DNA of 64,000 nt, taken from assembly GCF_008039575.1 (NCBI RefSeq), contig NZ_VDUY01000005.1:186001-250000 (forward strand), written 5' to 3'. Source of the DNA: Zeimonas arvi. Its GTDB lineage: Bacteria; Pseudomonadota; Gammaproteobacteria; Burkholderiales; Burkholderiaceae_E. Of this stretch, positions 43,677-56,080 are shown one piece after another (position 1 is the first letter of the stretch; each line of letters starts with the position of its first letter). The position numbers and the translations under genes were made by a program. The notes below the pieces were generated by a model. The model worked only from the letters and a program-made list of their open reading frames with translations, made no database searches and was not told the origin of the DNA.

Positions 43677-43905
43677 CGCGCCGGGCTAGCCGCCGCCGAT
43701 CTCGATGCCCGCTACCGCCGGCGGCTCGAGAGGCCGGCCACCTCGAACCTGAGCGACGCGATGAACAAGCCCGGCCTGCGCGGCGCGGTGATCGGCATCG
43801 TGCCGCAGTGGGGCCGCACGAGGCTGGTCGGTCGCGCGGTCACGACCCGCATGACCGCCGCCGGCGCAATCGAGAGCAAGACCCACCTGCGCGTCGTCGT
43901 GGTCA
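43677..43905 (+). pseudogene. Remnant of an RraA-family (aldolase/dimethylmenaquinone-methyltransferase-like) gene
   Basis: In the 357 bp between two minus-strand genes, one plus-strand frame reads DLDARYRRRLERPATSNL, SDAMNKPGLRGAVIGIVP, RTRLVGRAVTTRM, then SKTHLRV. This follows the RraA-family N-terminal pattern (S/T-x-x-S-D-A, G-x-x-G, L-V-G-x-A-V-T, K-T-H-L-G-V). The homology stops within about 75 codons, well short of the usual 210-230 residues. There is no convincing start codon or ribosome-binding site. It is read as the 5' part of a gene lost by deletion. Nothing else was seen in this stretch. Confidence 0.5.
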
Positions 43906-43981
43906 CGACCGCCGCGAGCGATCGCGCGGACGCTGACTGTCGACCGACGGGTCGAAACGGTTCCGGTGCGTCGGCCAGGGG

Positions 43982-44578
43982 TCAGGCCGGGGCCTGCGCT
44001 CGATGGCGGAATGTGTAGTGGCCGACCTCTCGCTCGCCGCCCGCGTCCACCGCCAGCAGGCGGATGACGAGCTCGTGCGTGGGCAGCCGTCGAACCTCGG
44101 CGAGTCTGGGCGAGAACAGCACGACACCTTCCGCCGCGTCGAACGGAATGTCGCGCAACCGCTCCTCACGCGCGAGCGGCGGCTGTCCATGGTCCTGAGG
44201 GGCCGACAACGCGAGCAGCGCGTCGAGGCGCTCGACGCCCGCCAGCGGCGCCTCCACGCAGGCCACGATCAGATCGTCCCCGGGCTCGACCGAGCACAGC
44301 ACGCTGCCGTTGCGAGGCACCCGGTACGAGCGCACACGCAGCCCCGCGCTCGTCAATCGATCGACGAAGCCGGAAGTCAGCACCGCCGGCACGGCCCCGC
44401 GGGCAAACGCCTCGCGCGCGCCGCGCGACAGCGCGACGATCTCGTCGAACACCGCGCCGCAGGCGTCGCAATGCAACAGATGCTCGTCGATCGCCTCGCT
44501 GGCCACCGCGTCGGTGTCGCCGAGCCAGTAGTCGACGAGAGAGTCCCAGTCGAGGTGACCCTTCACCCGCGCCGTCAT
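43982..44578 (-). CDS. Zinc-binding anti-sigma factor (ZAS-type)
   Basis: A 198-residue protein whose N terminus carries a zinc anti-sigma motif: His33-x3-Cys37-x2-Cys40 in IDEHLLHCDACG, in a helical context (DSLVDYWLGDTDAVASEAI). The remainder lacks a membrane segment and looks like a cytoplasmic sensor domain (YRVPRNGSVLCSVEPGDDLIV, AEGVVLFSPRLAEVRRLPTHELVIRLL). It overlaps the sigma factor gene by four bases (ATGA), the normal arrangement for a cognate pair. Zinc or thiol chemistry may release the sigma factor. The signal is unknown. Confidence 0.8.
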   Translation of the reverse strand: MTARVKGHLDWDSLVDYWLGDTDAVASEAIDEHLLHCDACGAVFDEIVALSRGAREAFARGAVPAVLTSGFVDRLTSAGLRVRSYRVPRNGSVLCSVEPGDDLIVACVEAPLAGVERLDALLALSAPQDHGQPPLAREERLRDIPFDAAEGVVLFSPRLAEVRRLPTHELVIRLLAVDAGGEREVGHYTFRHRAQAPA

Positions 44579-45156
44579 GCCGCCCTCCTGCCGCGTGCGA
44601 CGCAGCGCCGCAGCTTGTCGATGCCCCGGTGACGAATCACCCGGACGTTGCCGGCCGTCAGCCCGAGCGAGCGGCCGACCTCCTCGGCCGGCTGCTCGTC
44701 GTAGAAACTGAGCACCAGCACGGCGCGCTCGCGCTCGGGCAGGCGCTCCAGGCATTGCGCGACGAGCTCGTGGTCGAGCCGCGGCGCGACGTGGACGTCC
44801 ACCATCGGCACGTCGCCGGCATAGCGCTGCAGCAGCTCGTCGCGGCGCCGGTGCCCGCGCAAGTGCTGCATCACCGTCATGCGGCAGGCGCCGAACACGA
44901 AGGACACCACCCGCCCGGGCTCGCGCAGCGCGCCGGCGCGCAGCTGCTCGATGGTCATTGCCATCACGTGCTGCATCAGGTCCTCGGCCGCGTGCTCGTC
45001 GCGCAGGTGGCGCCGGCCGTAGCGGCGAATGCGCGGGGCCAGCAGCCGGTAGAGCCCGGCCTCGGCGTCGACCGCGCTTCCCGGCGAACCGGCCGCGATG
45101 CGGCGCGCGAACTCCGCCTCGGGCCCGTCTTCGGGGAGAATGTCCGCGGTGTCCAT
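44575..45156 (-). CDS. ECF-type RNA polymerase sigma factor
   Basis: A 193-residue sigma-70-family protein with only regions 2 and 4. Region 2 reads YRLLAPRIRRYGRRHLRDEHAAEDLMQHVMAMTIEQL. Region 4 reads LERLPERERAVLVLSFYDEQPAEEVGRSLGLTAGNVRVIRHRGIDKLRRCV. The ATG at 45156 (MDTADIL) is taken because upstream codons read as shadow. It is followed by its probable anti-sigma gene and diverges from the metallo-beta-lactamase-fold gene. TGTAAC at 45192-45197 in the 104-bp intergenic region resembles some ECF -35 elements, but no convincing -10 was found. Confidence 0.9.
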   Translation of the reverse strand: MDTADILPEDGPEAEFARRIAAGSPGSAVDAEAGLYRLLAPRIRRYGRRHLRDEHAAEDLMQHVMAMTIEQLRAGALREPGRVVSFVFGACRMTVMQHLRGHRRRDELLQRYAGDVPMVDVHVAPRLDHELVAQCLERLPERERAVLVLSFYDEQPAEEVGRSLGLTAGNVRVIRHRGIDKLRRCVARGRRAA

Positions 45157-45260
45157 CGCGAAAGCATAGCCCCGCGCGGCGAAAAAATCGCTGTAACGCA
45201 GGCGCCGTCCGCGACACAACCCGTAGCCACCGAGATTCGTGGCCACCAACGGGAGGTCCC

Positions 45261-45998
45261 ATGATCACCAACGCCCAGTCCGATACCAAGGTTCACGAGA
45301 TCGCCGACGGCATCTACCGGATCAACACCCCGGTCGCGCTGCCGGACGGCCAGCGGTTCAGCTTCAACCAGTACCTGGTCGTCGACGACGCGCCCCTGCT
45401 GTTCCACAGCGGCCCGCGCCAGCTCTTCGGGCCTGTGCGAGAGGCGATCGCTGCGGTGATGCCGGTCGAGCGGCTGCGCTACGTCGGCCTGTCGCACGTC
45501 GAAGCCGACGAATGCGGCTCGCTGAACCTGCTGCTGGCGGCGGCCCCCGGGGCGGTGCCGGTGTGCAGCCAGGTGGCGGCGATGGTCTCGATGAACGATC
45601 TCGCCGACCGCCCGCCGCGCGCCCTCGCCGACGGCGAACTGCTGTCGCTGGGCCGCCGCGAGATCCAGTGGTTCGACACGCCGCACGTGCCGCACGGCTG
45701 GGATTGCGGGCTGATGATGGAACGGCTGACGAAGACCTTCTTCTGCGGCGACCTGTTCACCCAGCCCGGTGCCGGCGCGCCGGCGCTCACCGAAGGCGAC
45801 ATTCTCGGCCCCAGCGAGGCCTTCCGCCAGCCGATGGACTACTTCGCGCACGCGCCCGACACCGGCGCCACGCTGCGCCGGCTGGCCGCGGAGGATCCGC
45901 GCACGCTGGCGTGCATGCACGGCAGCGCGTGGCGCGGTGACGGCGCCGCGCTGCTGCATCGACTGGCGGAGACGGTGGCGGGAAGGCCGGGCGGTTGA
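45261..45998 (+). CDS. Metallo-beta-lactamase-fold protein of the ODP (flavodiiron-like) type
   Basis: A 245-residue protein with a flavodiiron-type metal site. His79-x-Glu81-x-Asp83 occurs in GLSHVEADECGS, His residues in DTPHVPHGWDCG, Asp164 in FCGDLFTQPG and a late His in ACMHGSAW. The HxExD pattern marks the ODP branch, which binds two irons and acts with O2, NO or as a sensor. There is no flavodoxin domain. GGGAGG precedes the ATG. It diverges from the ECF sigma/anti-sigma operon, so it may be a target of that sigma factor or part of its sensing route. Confidence 0.85.
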   Translation: MITNAQSDTKVHEIADGIYRINTPVALPDGQRFSFNQYLVVDDAPLLFHSGPRQLFGPVREAIAAVMPVERLRYVGLSHVEADECGSLNLLLAAAPGAVPVCSQVAAMVSMNDLADRPPRALADGELLSLGRREIQWFDTPHVPHGWDCGLMMERLTKTFFCGDLFTQPGAGAPALTEGDILGPSEAFRQPMDYFAHAPDTGATLRRLAAEDPRTLACMHGSAWRGDGAALLHRLAETVAGRPGG

Positions 45999-46022
45999 GC
46001 GAACCGCCGGCCGGCGACTCGA

Positions 46023-46919
46023 TCAACGCGCGGCCGAAGGCCGCTCGCTCGACGACAGCGCCCGCGCCAGCATCGGCGCGATCGACACCACGTTGCTCGG
46101 ATGCGGCACGCTGTCGGTGCTCCACACCTCGCGCACGCCGGCTGCGCGCAGCTGTTCCAGCGCATCCCCGACGAGCAGGGCATGCGTCACCGCCACGTCG
46201 ACGGTGGCCGCGCCCCGTGCGAGCGCGCCTCGCGCCGCCTCGACCAGGGTGCGGCCGGTGCTGGCCACGTCGTCGAGCAGGACGACCGCACGGCCGCGCA
46301 GCTCGAGCCCGGGAAGCTCGACCTCGACCTCATGGTCGGCGTGTCGCAGCTTGCGGCACACGGCGTGGTCCAGCCCGCCCGCCGCGGCCGCCGCGCGCGC
46401 CCACTGCAGCGATTCCTCGTCGGGCCCGAGCAGCAGCGCATCGGGTTGCCGCCGGGCGACCCATTCGCCGAGCAAGGGCGCGGCCGACAGCGCGACGCCG
46501 CGCCGACCGGGCACGACCTCGTCCATCGTCGACACTCGGTGCAGGTGCGGGTCGACCGTGATCACCGCATCGAACCATGCCGCGAGCGCGCGCCCGACGT
46601 GGCGCTGGCTCACGACCTCGCCGGGCGTGAACGCCGTGTCCTGCCGCATGTAGGCGAGATAAGGGCTCACCAGCGTCAGCCGCCGAGCGCCGAGCTCGCG
46701 CGCGCCGGCCGCAGCCAGCATCAGCTCGGTCAGCTTCGCGTTCGGTTGCTGCAGGCCGCGCAGCAGGACCGTGTGCGCGGGCAGGGCAGGGGGCAGGCGC
46801 AGCCGCGATTCGCCGTCCGGGAACCGGTGCCGCGCCACGAAGGCCAGGGGCAGGCCGGCAGCCTGCGCCAGGCGCTCGGCGAGCGCGCGCTCGTCGTCGA
46901 AGGCCAGCAGCAGGCTCAT
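46023..46919 (-). CDS. Ribose-phosphate pyrophosphokinase (PRPP synthetase)-like protein
   Basis: A 298-residue protein of the PRPP synthetase family, shorter than the usual 310-320 residues. VSPYLAYMRQDTAFTPGE matches the ATP-binding region, VDPHLHRVSTMDEVVP the metal/phosphate segment, CRKLRH the catalytic lysine position (Lys190), and AVVLLDDVASTGRTL (about 211-225) the PRPP loop. It would make PRPP from ribose 5-phosphate and ATP, or use a related sugar phosphate. It lies 30 bp downstream of the AMP-phosphorylase-like gene on the same strand. It is likely a secondary copy rather than the housekeeping prs. Confidence 0.88.
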   Translation of the reverse strand: MSLLLAFDDERALAERLAQAAGLPLAFVARHRFPDGESRLRLPPALPAHTVLLRGLQQPNAKLTELMLAAAGARELGARRLTLVSPYLAYMRQDTAFTPGEVVSQRHVGRALAAWFDAVITVDPHLHRVSTMDEVVPGRRGVALSAAPLLGEWVARRQPDALLLGPDEESLQWARAAAAAGGLDHAVCRKLRHADHEVEVELPGLELRGRAVVLLDDVASTGRTLVEAARGALARGAATVDVAVTHALLVGDALEQLRAAGVREVWSTDSVPHPSNVVSIAPMLARALSSSERPSAAR

Positions 46920-46949
46920 CGCTTCGCTCCGCTCATCGCGACGGCGAGC

Positions 46950-48512
46950 TCAGCGCACATCGCCCGGCGCCGAAGCGAATTCCCGCGGCACCTGCTCGGG
47001 CGCGCCGAGCGTGAACCCGTTGCCGCGGCCCACCAGCTGGCGCGCGAATTCCAGGTCCGCGTCGAACTGCGCGTGCACCCGGTACAGCGGCTGGCCGGCC
47101 CGAACCGTTTCGCCCAGCTTCACGAACAGGTCCACGCCGGCGCCGCGCACCTGCGGCGCACCGCTCGTCCGGGCGATGCGGGCGAGCCGGAGATTGTCGA
47201 CGCCGATCACCGTGCCGTCGGCCGGCGCGGTCACCTCGAAGCCGATCGCCCCCGGCTGCTGCGGCTCGGCGCGCCGGCCCTGCGCGTCGATGATCGCGTT
47301 CATCTTGGCCAGCGCGCGCCCCGAATCCAGGATGTCGCGCGCGATCCGGTAACCGTCGCCGCCGCGCACGTCGGGGTCGAACTCGATCACCCGGCCGGCC
47401 AGGCGCAGCGCCTTCTGGCGCAGGTCCTGCGGCGCCTGCGGATCGTTGGCCAGCACCTGCATCACGTCGCGCGCCTCGAGCACCGGACCGATGCCGCGAC
47501 CGATCGGCTGGCGGCCGTCGGTGATCACCGCGTCGAGCTCCAGGCGCAGCCGCGCGGCCACGTACTCGAACAGGCGCTTCAGGCGCTGTGCGGCCGACAT
47601 GCTGCGCACCTTGGCGGTCGGCCCCACCGGAAGGTCCAGCACCAGGTGCGTGACCCCGGCCGCGATCTTCTTGGACAGGATCGAGGCCACCATCTGCCCC
47701 GGCGAATCGATGCCCAGCGGCCGCTCCACCGAGATCAGGATGTCGTCGGCGGGGCTGAGATCCGCGGTGCCGCCCCAGGCGAGGCAGCCATGGGTGGCGC
47801 GGGCGATGTCCTTCATGCGGTCGAGCGGCAGCTCGACTTCGGCCAGCACCTCCATCGTGTCGGCGGTGCCCGCCGGCGAGGTGATCGCGCGCGAAGAGGT
47901 CTTGGGGCACAGCATGCCGTGCGCGGCCACGATCGGCACCACCAGCATCGACGTGCGATTGCCGGGAATGCCGCCGATGCAGTGCTTGTCCACGATCGGA
48001 CCTGCGCCGATCTCGCGCTGCCAGTCGATTCGCTGGCCGGTGGCGATCATCGCCTCGGTGAGGTGCAGCACCTCGTCGCGGTCCAGCTCGAACTGGTTGG
48101 TGGCCACCACGAAGGCCGCCAGCTCGATCTTGGAGTAACGGGCCGCCGCGATGTCCTGCACGATCGCATGCAGGTCGTGTTCCTCGAGGCGGTCGCCGGC
48201 GATCTTGCGATGCAGCGCTGCGATCGACGGCGGCGGCTCGGCCTGCTCGATGCGCGCCGGCCGCCCGGGCTCGGCGCCCAGGCGCCGGAAGGCCTCCTCG
48301 CTCAGGCCGAGCTCACAGGGCGGGCAGATGGCGTCGTCATCGACGACATTGAGCACCCCGATCAGCGTCTTGCCGTTGGCCTGCACCCGCACCTTGGCCA
48401 GCGCCTGGAAGCCGGCCGCGCGGACCACCGGGCAGTCGCGATGCAGGAAGACGACGTTCTCGCGCCAGGTGTCGATCCCGACGCGGCGGATCGGGAGGAT
48501 CGGCTCGCTCAT
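46950..48512 (-). CDS. Thymidine/AMP phosphorylase family protein (AMP phosphorylase-like)
   Basis: A 520-residue nucleoside/nucleotide phosphorylase, longer than bacterial thymidine phosphorylase (about 440). The extra N-terminal domain of roughly 90 residues is the layout of archaeal AMP phosphorylases. The phosphate-binding region is [15 protein letters not shown] (about 175-189), with [18 protein letters not shown] following. AMP phosphorylase splits AMP (also CMP, UMP) with phosphate to a base and ribose 1,5-bisphosphate. The neighbouring PRPP-synthetase-like gene suggests a ribose-phosphate salvage role. The assignment to AMP rather than thymidine is inferred from architecture. Confidence 0.85.
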   Translation of the reverse strand: MSEPILPIRRVGIDTWRENVVFLHRDCPVVRAAGFQALAKVRVQANGKTLIGVLNVVDDDAICPPCELGLSEEAFRRLGAEPGRPARIEQAEPPPSIAALHRKIAGDRLEEHDLHAIVQDIAAARYSKIELAAFVVATNQFELDRDEVLHLTEAMIATGQRIDWQREIGAGPIVDKHCIGGIPGNRTSMLVVPIVAAHGMLCPKTSSRAITSPAGTADTMEVLAEVELPLDRMKDIARATHGCLAWGGTADLSPADDILISVERPLGIDSPGQMVASILSKKIAAGVTHLVLDLPVGPTAKVRSMSAAQRLKRLFEYVAARLRLELDAVITDGRQPIGRGIGPVLEARDVMQVLANDPQAPQDLRQKALRLAGRVIEFDPDVRGGDGYRIARDILDSGRALAKMNAIIDAQGRRAEPQQPGAIGFEVTAPADGTVIGVDNLRLARIARTSGAPQVRGAGVDLFVKLGETVRAGQPLYRVHAQFDADLEFARQLVGRGNGFTLGAPEQVPREFASAPGDVR

Positions 48513-48525
48513 GGAGCGAGAGTTT

Positions 48526-48553
48526 GCCCGATTCGCCGGAGGGCGAATCGGGC
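48526..48553. other. Perfect 12-bp-stem hairpin
   Basis: The arms at 48526-48537 and 48542-48553 are exact reverse complements, with a 4-base GGAG loop. It lies in the 69-bp gap between the pirin stop and the AMP-phosphorylase-like start, both minus strand. No T-run follows on either strand, so a classical intrinsic terminator is not supported; it may stall transcription or shape the mRNA leader. Confidence 0.6.
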
Positions 48554-48581
48554 AGTTCGCGGGCGATCGGCGCGCGTTGCC

Positions 48582-49280
48582 TCAGGCGGTCTCGACGAGC
48601 ACCAGTTCAGCGTCTTCCAGCGCCGTGATCGTCAGCGCCTGCTCGTCCCGGATCGCGCCGCCATCGCGGGTATGCAGCACCGTCCCGTTGACCTCGACGC
48701 TGCCGGTGGCCGGCACCAGGTAGGCGCGGCGCCCTTCGGCGAGCGGATGCCGGATCGACTCGCCGGCCTTAAGCCGCGCGCCGAGCACGCGGGCGTCGGC
48801 GTTGATGCGAAGGGCCTCGCCGTCGCCTTCGTAGCCGCTGGCCAGCGCCACGAAGCGGCCCGCCCGATCGGCGCCCGGGAAGGGCCGGGCGCCCCAGGCC
48901 GGCGGCGCGGAGCGCTTGTTCGGCATGATCCAGATCTGGAAGATCCGCGTGGTGCCCGACTCCAGGTTGAACTCGCTGTGCACGATGCCGGTGCCGGCGC
49001 TCATCACCTGAACGTCGCCCGCCTCGGTGCGACCCAGGTTGCCCTGGTTGTCGCGATGCGTGATCGCGCCCTCGCGCACGTAGGTCACGATCTCCATGTC
49101 CGAATGCGGATGCGGCGGAAAGCCGGTGCCCGGCGCGATCGTGTCGTCGTTCCACACGCGCAGCGCGCCCCAGCTCATGCGCTCCGGGTCGTGGTAGCCG
49201 GCGAACGAAAAGTGGTGCTTGGCGTCCAGCCAGCCGTGATTGGCGCCACCGAGTGCTTCGAAAGGCCTGCGCTCGACCAT
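48582..49280 (-). CDS. Pirin family bicupin protein
   Basis: A 232-residue pirin-like protein. The N-terminal cupin has the metal-binding set in GTGFPPHPHSDMEIVTYVREGAITHRDNQGN (two His, then His and Glu positions). VMSAGTGIVHSEFN continues the barrel. The C-terminal half (LARDA-type strands ending LVPATGSVEVNG) is the degenerate second cupin. Members include the quercetinase YhhW and redox-sensing regulators. It precedes the AMP-phosphorylase-like gene by 69 bp containing a hairpin, so co-transcription is uncertain. Confidence 0.9.
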   Translation of the reverse strand: MVERRPFEALGGANHGWLDAKHHFSFAGYHDPERMSWGALRVWNDDTIAPGTGFPPHPHSDMEIVTYVREGAITHRDNQGNLGRTEAGDVQVMSAGTGIVHSEFNLESGTTRIFQIWIMPNKRSAPPAWGARPFPGADRAGRFVALASGYEGDGEALRINADARVLGARLKAGESIRHPLAEGRRAYLVPATGSVEVNGTVLHTRDGGAIRDEQALTITALEDAELVLVETA

Positions 49281-49389
49281 GGGTCACTCCTGAAATTGGA
49301 TGATCATGAGTCGAATATAGGGGCGCAGGCCGCCTCGGAACAGACAGGCGTCGCGGGTTTCATCGTTGCGCAGGCGGAACGACGACGGC

Positions 49390-50595
49390 TCACTTGTACT
49401 TGGCCAGCTCCAGCCTGCCGATCTGTTGCCGGTGCACCTCGTCGGGCCCGTCGGCCAGGCGCAGCAGCCGCGCGGTGGCGTAGGCCGAGGCCAGGCCCAC
49501 GTCGTTGTTCGTGCCGCCGCCGCCGTAGGCCTGGATCGCCCAGTCGATCACCTTGCAGGCCATGTTCGGCGCCGCCACCTTGATCATCGCGATCTCGGCC
49601 CGCGCGGCCTTGTTGCCGACCAGGTCCATCTTGCGCGCGGCATTCAGCGTGAGCAGCCGCGCCTGGTCGATCAGGATGCGCGACTCGGCGATCCGCTCCA
49701 CCGTGACGCCCTGCTCGGCGATCTTCTTGCCGAAGGCGGTGCGCGACAGCGTGCGCCGGCACATGATCTCGAGCATGCGCTCGGCCAGGCCGATCAGCCG
49801 CATGCAGTGGTGGATGCGCCCGGGCCCGAGGCGCCCCTGCGCGATCTCGAAGCCGCGCCCCTCGCCCAGCAGCATGTTGGCGGCCGGCACGCGCACGTTC
49901 TCGAAGACGACCTCGGACGCGCGGTCCGGCACGCCGTAGAAGCCGAACACGCCGATCGGGCGAACGACCTTCACCCCGGGCGTGTCCATCGGCACCAGGA
50001 TCATCGATTGCTGACGGTAACGGTCCGGGTTGTCCGGGTCCGACTTGCCCATGAAGATCGCGATGCGGCAGCGCGGGTCGGTGGCGTTGGTCGTGTACCA
50101 CTTGTGACCATTGATCACGTACTCGTCGCCGTCGCGCACGACCGACGACTCGATGTTGGTGGCGTCGCTCGAGGCCACCTTCGGCTCGGTCATCGCGAAG
50201 CAGGAGCGGATCTCGCCGGCCAGCAGGGGCTTCAGCCACCGCTCCTGCTGCTCGGGCGTGCCGTAGCGCGCCAGCACCTCCATGTTGCCGGTGTCGGGCG
50301 CCGAGCAGTTGAACACCTCGGGCGCCAGGTGCGAGCGGCCCATGATCTCGCACAGCGGCGCGTAGTCGAAGTTGGACAGCCCCGCGCCGTGCTCGCTGGC
50401 GGGCAGGAACAGGTTCCACAGGCCGGCCGCGCGCGCCTTGGGCTTGAGCTCCTCGACGACCGGGTAGACCGACCAGGGACCGAGCTCCTCGGCCTCGCGG
50501 TAGTAGCGCTGCTCGTTCGGGTAGACGTGCTCCTGCATGAAGTCGCCGAGCCGGCGCTGCAGGTCCTGGACGCGGGGGGAGAACTCGATGAGCAT
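49390..50595 (-). CDS. Acyl-CoA dehydrogenase family protein
   Basis: A 401-residue FAD enzyme of the acyl-CoA dehydrogenase fold. [19 protein letters not shown] and [13 protein letters not shown] are the FAD/substrate segments. [23 protein letters not shown] and the C-terminal [23 protein letters not shown] are also diagnostic. The family resembles the ACAD10/11-like branch that acts on long or hydroxylated acyl-CoAs. It introduces a 2,3 double bond and donates electrons to ETF. It lies downstream of gyrB on the same strand, 20 bp after its stop, and may be partly co-transcribed. The ATG at 50595 starts the domain. Confidence 0.92.
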   Translation of the reverse strand: MLIEFSPRVQDLQRRLGDFMQEHVYPNEQRYYREAEELGPWSVYPVVEELKPKARAAGLWNLFLPASEHGAGLSNFDYAPLCEIMGRSHLAPEVFNCSAPDTGNMEVLARYGTPEQQERWLKPLLAGEIRSCFAMTEPKVASSDATNIESSVVRDGDEYVINGHKWYTTNATDPRCRIAIFMGKSDPDNPDRYRQQSMILVPMDTPGVKVVRPIGVFGFYGVPDRASEVVFENVRVPAANMLLGEGRGFEIAQGRLGPGRIHHCMRLIGLAERMLEIMCRRTLSRTAFGKKIAEQGVTVERIAESRILIDQARLLTLNAARKMDLVGNKAARAEIAMIKVAAPNMACKVIDWAIQAYGGGGTNNDVGLASAYATARLLRLADGPDEVHRQQIGRLELAKYK

Positions 50596-50615
50596 GGGGT
50601 CTCCGACGCAAGTCC

Positions 50616-54237
<3,622 letters not shown>

Positions 54238-54283
54238 TGCTCTTGATTCCTGTTGCTGTTGTTGGATGTACTGAGAACTAGTC

Positions 54284-54292
54284 TGTGGACAA
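54284..54292 (-). promoter_or_regulatory. DnaA-box-like site (TTGTCCACA on the minus strand)
   Basis: Plus-strand TGTGGACAA, one base from the consensus complement. It is located in the dnaA-dnaN intergenic region, facing the second box at 54408. Confidence 0.55.
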
Positions 54293-54407
54293 GTGGGCGA
54301 GGCCCGCGTCGGTGCTGGGTCTGCGGCCGATTCCGGCGCCGGGAGAACGCGTGCCCCGGGCTGGGGACCCGGTGGGACAAGTCGGGGCTGCCCAAAGAAC
54401 AGGCGGG

Positions 54408-54416
54408 TTGTCCACA
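54408..54416 (+). promoter_or_regulatory. DnaA-box-like site (TTGTCCACA)
   Basis: One mismatch from TTATCCACA, in the dnaA-dnaN intergenic region, inverted relative to the site at 54284. It could serve origin firing or dnaN expression. Confidence 0.55.
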
Positions 54417-54463
54417 TTGGACCCCATGCTTGTTCGACCGATGTTCAGGAAGCTGTGCACCGC

Positions 54464-55951
54464 TCATCCCCGGAGCGTCTGTTCGAGGACGTGGAGCTGG
54501 CGGTTCCACTCCTGGTCGTGCTGGCGCAGTTCGGCGATGCGCTTGACCGCGTGCATCACCGTGGTGTGGTCGCGTCCGCCGAAGGCCTCCCCGATCTCGG
54601 GGAAGCTCTTCTGGGTGAGCTCCTTGGCGAAGTACATGGCCACCTGCCTGGCGCGCGCGATGTGCGCGGGCCGGCGCTTGCTGTACATGTCGGCGGTCTT
54701 GATCTTGAAGAAGTCCGCGACGGTCTTCTGGATGGACTCGATCGAGATCGGCGGCCGTGACAGCTCGAGCAGGTCCTTCAGCGCCTCGCGGGCCAGCTCC
54801 GCCGAGAGCTGCCGGCCCCGGAAGCGGGCGAAGGCGATCACGCGCAGCAGCGCGCCTTCGAGCTCGCGCACGTTCGAGCGCAGGTTCTTGGCGACGAAGT
54901 AGGCGACCTCGTCGGGGAGCTTCTCGCCCGACTGCTCGGCCTTCTTGAGCAGGATGGCCACCCGCATTTCCAGCTCGGGCGGCTCGATCTCCACGATCAG
55001 GCCCGAGCCGAAGCGCGAGACCAGGCGGTCCTCGAAGGCCGACAGCTCCTTCGGGTAGGTGTCGCTGGTGATGATCAGCTGCTTGCGCGCGGAGAGCAGG
55101 GCCTCGAAGGTGTAGAAGAATTCCTCTTGCGTGCGCTCCTTGCCGCCGAGGAACTGGATGTCGTCGACCAGCAGGAGGTCGAGCTGCTGGTACTTGCGCT
55201 TGAAGTCCTGGATGGACTTGCGCTGGATCGCGCGGACCATTTCGTCGAAGTAGTCCTGCGCGTGGATGTAGCGCACCCGCGCGCCGCGCGAGCGGTCGAG
55301 GATCGCGTTGCCCACCGCGTGCAGCAGGTGGGTCTTGCCCAGGCCCACGCCGCCGTAGAGGAAGAGCGGGTTGTACGAGGTGCCGGGGCGCTCGACCACC
55401 TGCAGCGCGGCCGACCAGGCCATCTGGTTGGCCTTGCCGTGCACGAAGGAGTCGAAGGTGAGCTCGGGGCGCAGCCGGGTCTGCGAATCGGGCGACGAGG
55501 CCGGATCGGGCGCGAAGGGGTCGGCCAGGTAGGGATCCTGGCTGGGCGATCCGCCGTGCGCACCAGCGCGGGAAGGCACGGCGAACTCGGCCAGGTCATC
55601 GCCTTGCAGGTCACCGGCGTGTGGATCGATGCTCGCGCCGGGCGCTGCCGATCCGTTGAGCCCGACCGCCGGCGCCGGGCGCCGGGCCGGCGGAGAGTCC
55701 TGCTCGGCCCGGTGGATTTCGAAGCGCACGCTGAGCTGCGGATCGATGGCTTCGCGCGCGATGGCCTCGATCCGCGATTCGAACTGGGACTTGACCCAGT
55801 TCAGTTTGAAGTGGTTCGGCACGCCCAGCCTGAGCACGCGCTCACTTTCGTCATAGCCCAGATACACCAGTGGCTTGATCCATGGTTTGAATTGCTGCGC
55901 GGGGACCTCGTTTTCGAGTCGGGCCACGCAGGCGAGCCATTGGTCGAGCAT
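54464..55951 (-). CDS. dnaA: Chromosomal replication initiator protein DnaA
   Basis: A 495-residue AAA+ initiator. Domain I (about 1-80) starts [27 protein letters not shown]. Domain II (about 82-160) is a Pro/Ala/Asp-rich linker. Domain III holds Walker [12 protein letters not shown] (about 200-210), Walker [15 protein letters not shown] and sensor segments. Domain IV ends with the DNA-binding [15 protein letters not shown]. It binds DnaA boxes and opens the origin. Boxes lie both downstream (54284, 54408) and upstream (56021), so autoregulation is likely. Confidence 0.98.
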   Translation of the reverse strand: MLDQWLACVARLENEVPAQQFKPWIKPLVYLGYDESERVLRLGVPNHFKLNWVKSQFESRIEAIAREAIDPQLSVRFEIHRAEQDSPPARRPAPAVGLNGSAAPGASIDPHAGDLQGDDLAEFAVPSRAGAHGGSPSQDPYLADPFAPDPASSPDSQTRLRPELTFDSFVHGKANQMAWSAALQVVERPGTSYNPLFLYGGVGLGKTHLLHAVGNAILDRSRGARVRYIHAQDYFDEMVRAIQRKSIQDFKRKYQQLDLLLVDDIQFLGGKERTQEEFFYTFEALLSARKQLIITSDTYPKELSAFEDRLVSRFGSGLIVEIEPPELEMRVAILLKKAEQSGEKLPDEVAYFVAKNLRSNVRELEGALLRVIAFARFRGRQLSAELAREALKDLLELSRPPISIESIQKTVADFFKIKTADMYSKRRPAHIARARQVAMYFAKELTQKSFPEIGEAFGGRDHTTVMHAVKRIAELRQHDQEWNRQLHVLEQTLRG

Positions 55952-56020
55952 CTGGGGGACGGCGTCCTGGGAAACGGGATCAGAAATAGGGGCCTGGAAA
56001 GCCGACTATTTTACCCTGCC

Positions 56021-56029
56021 TGTGGATAT
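56021..56029 (-). promoter_or_regulatory. DnaA-box-like site (ATATCCACA on the minus strand)
   Basis: Plus-strand TGTGGATAT, one mismatch from the consensus complement. It lies 70 bp before the dnaA start, next to the AT-rich ACTATTTTACC, so it may autoregulate dnaA or belong to the origin. Confidence 0.55.
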
Positions 56030-56080
56030 CTTGCCGAGCACCGAATTGACAGCCTGCCCCTGTATGGGCTGTAATGAAAG

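Larger units (their letters stand above)
54238..54463. other. dnaA-dnaN intergenic region, candidate origin element
   Basis: 226 bp between dnaA and dnaN. It holds two DnaA-box-like 9-mers in opposite orientation (54284-54292 and 54408-54416), each one mismatch from TTATCCACA. A T/G-rich, relatively AT-richer stretch lies at 54241-54280. Together with the divergence of gene orientation around 54-56 kb this supports an origin here or just beyond dnaA. No large box cluster is present. Confidence 0.45.

Noticed and set aside
43712-43906. A 64-codon minus-strand frame in the gap between the quinone oxidoreductase and anti-sigma genes
   Set aside because: No domain, no ribosome-binding site, and the opposite strand shows RraA-like sequence.
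45157-45260. An autoregulated ECF promoter in the sigma factor/ODP intergenic region
   Set aside because: TGTAAC at 45192 resembles a -35 element, but no matching -10 at 15-17 bp could be found.
46101-49583. A 1160-codon open frame on the plus strand opposite the PRPP-synthetase, phosphorylase and pirin genes
   Set aside because: It reads as His/Arg/Gly/Gln-rich low-complexity sequence with no domain, antisense to three recognisable genes. Long antisense frames are expected at this GC content.
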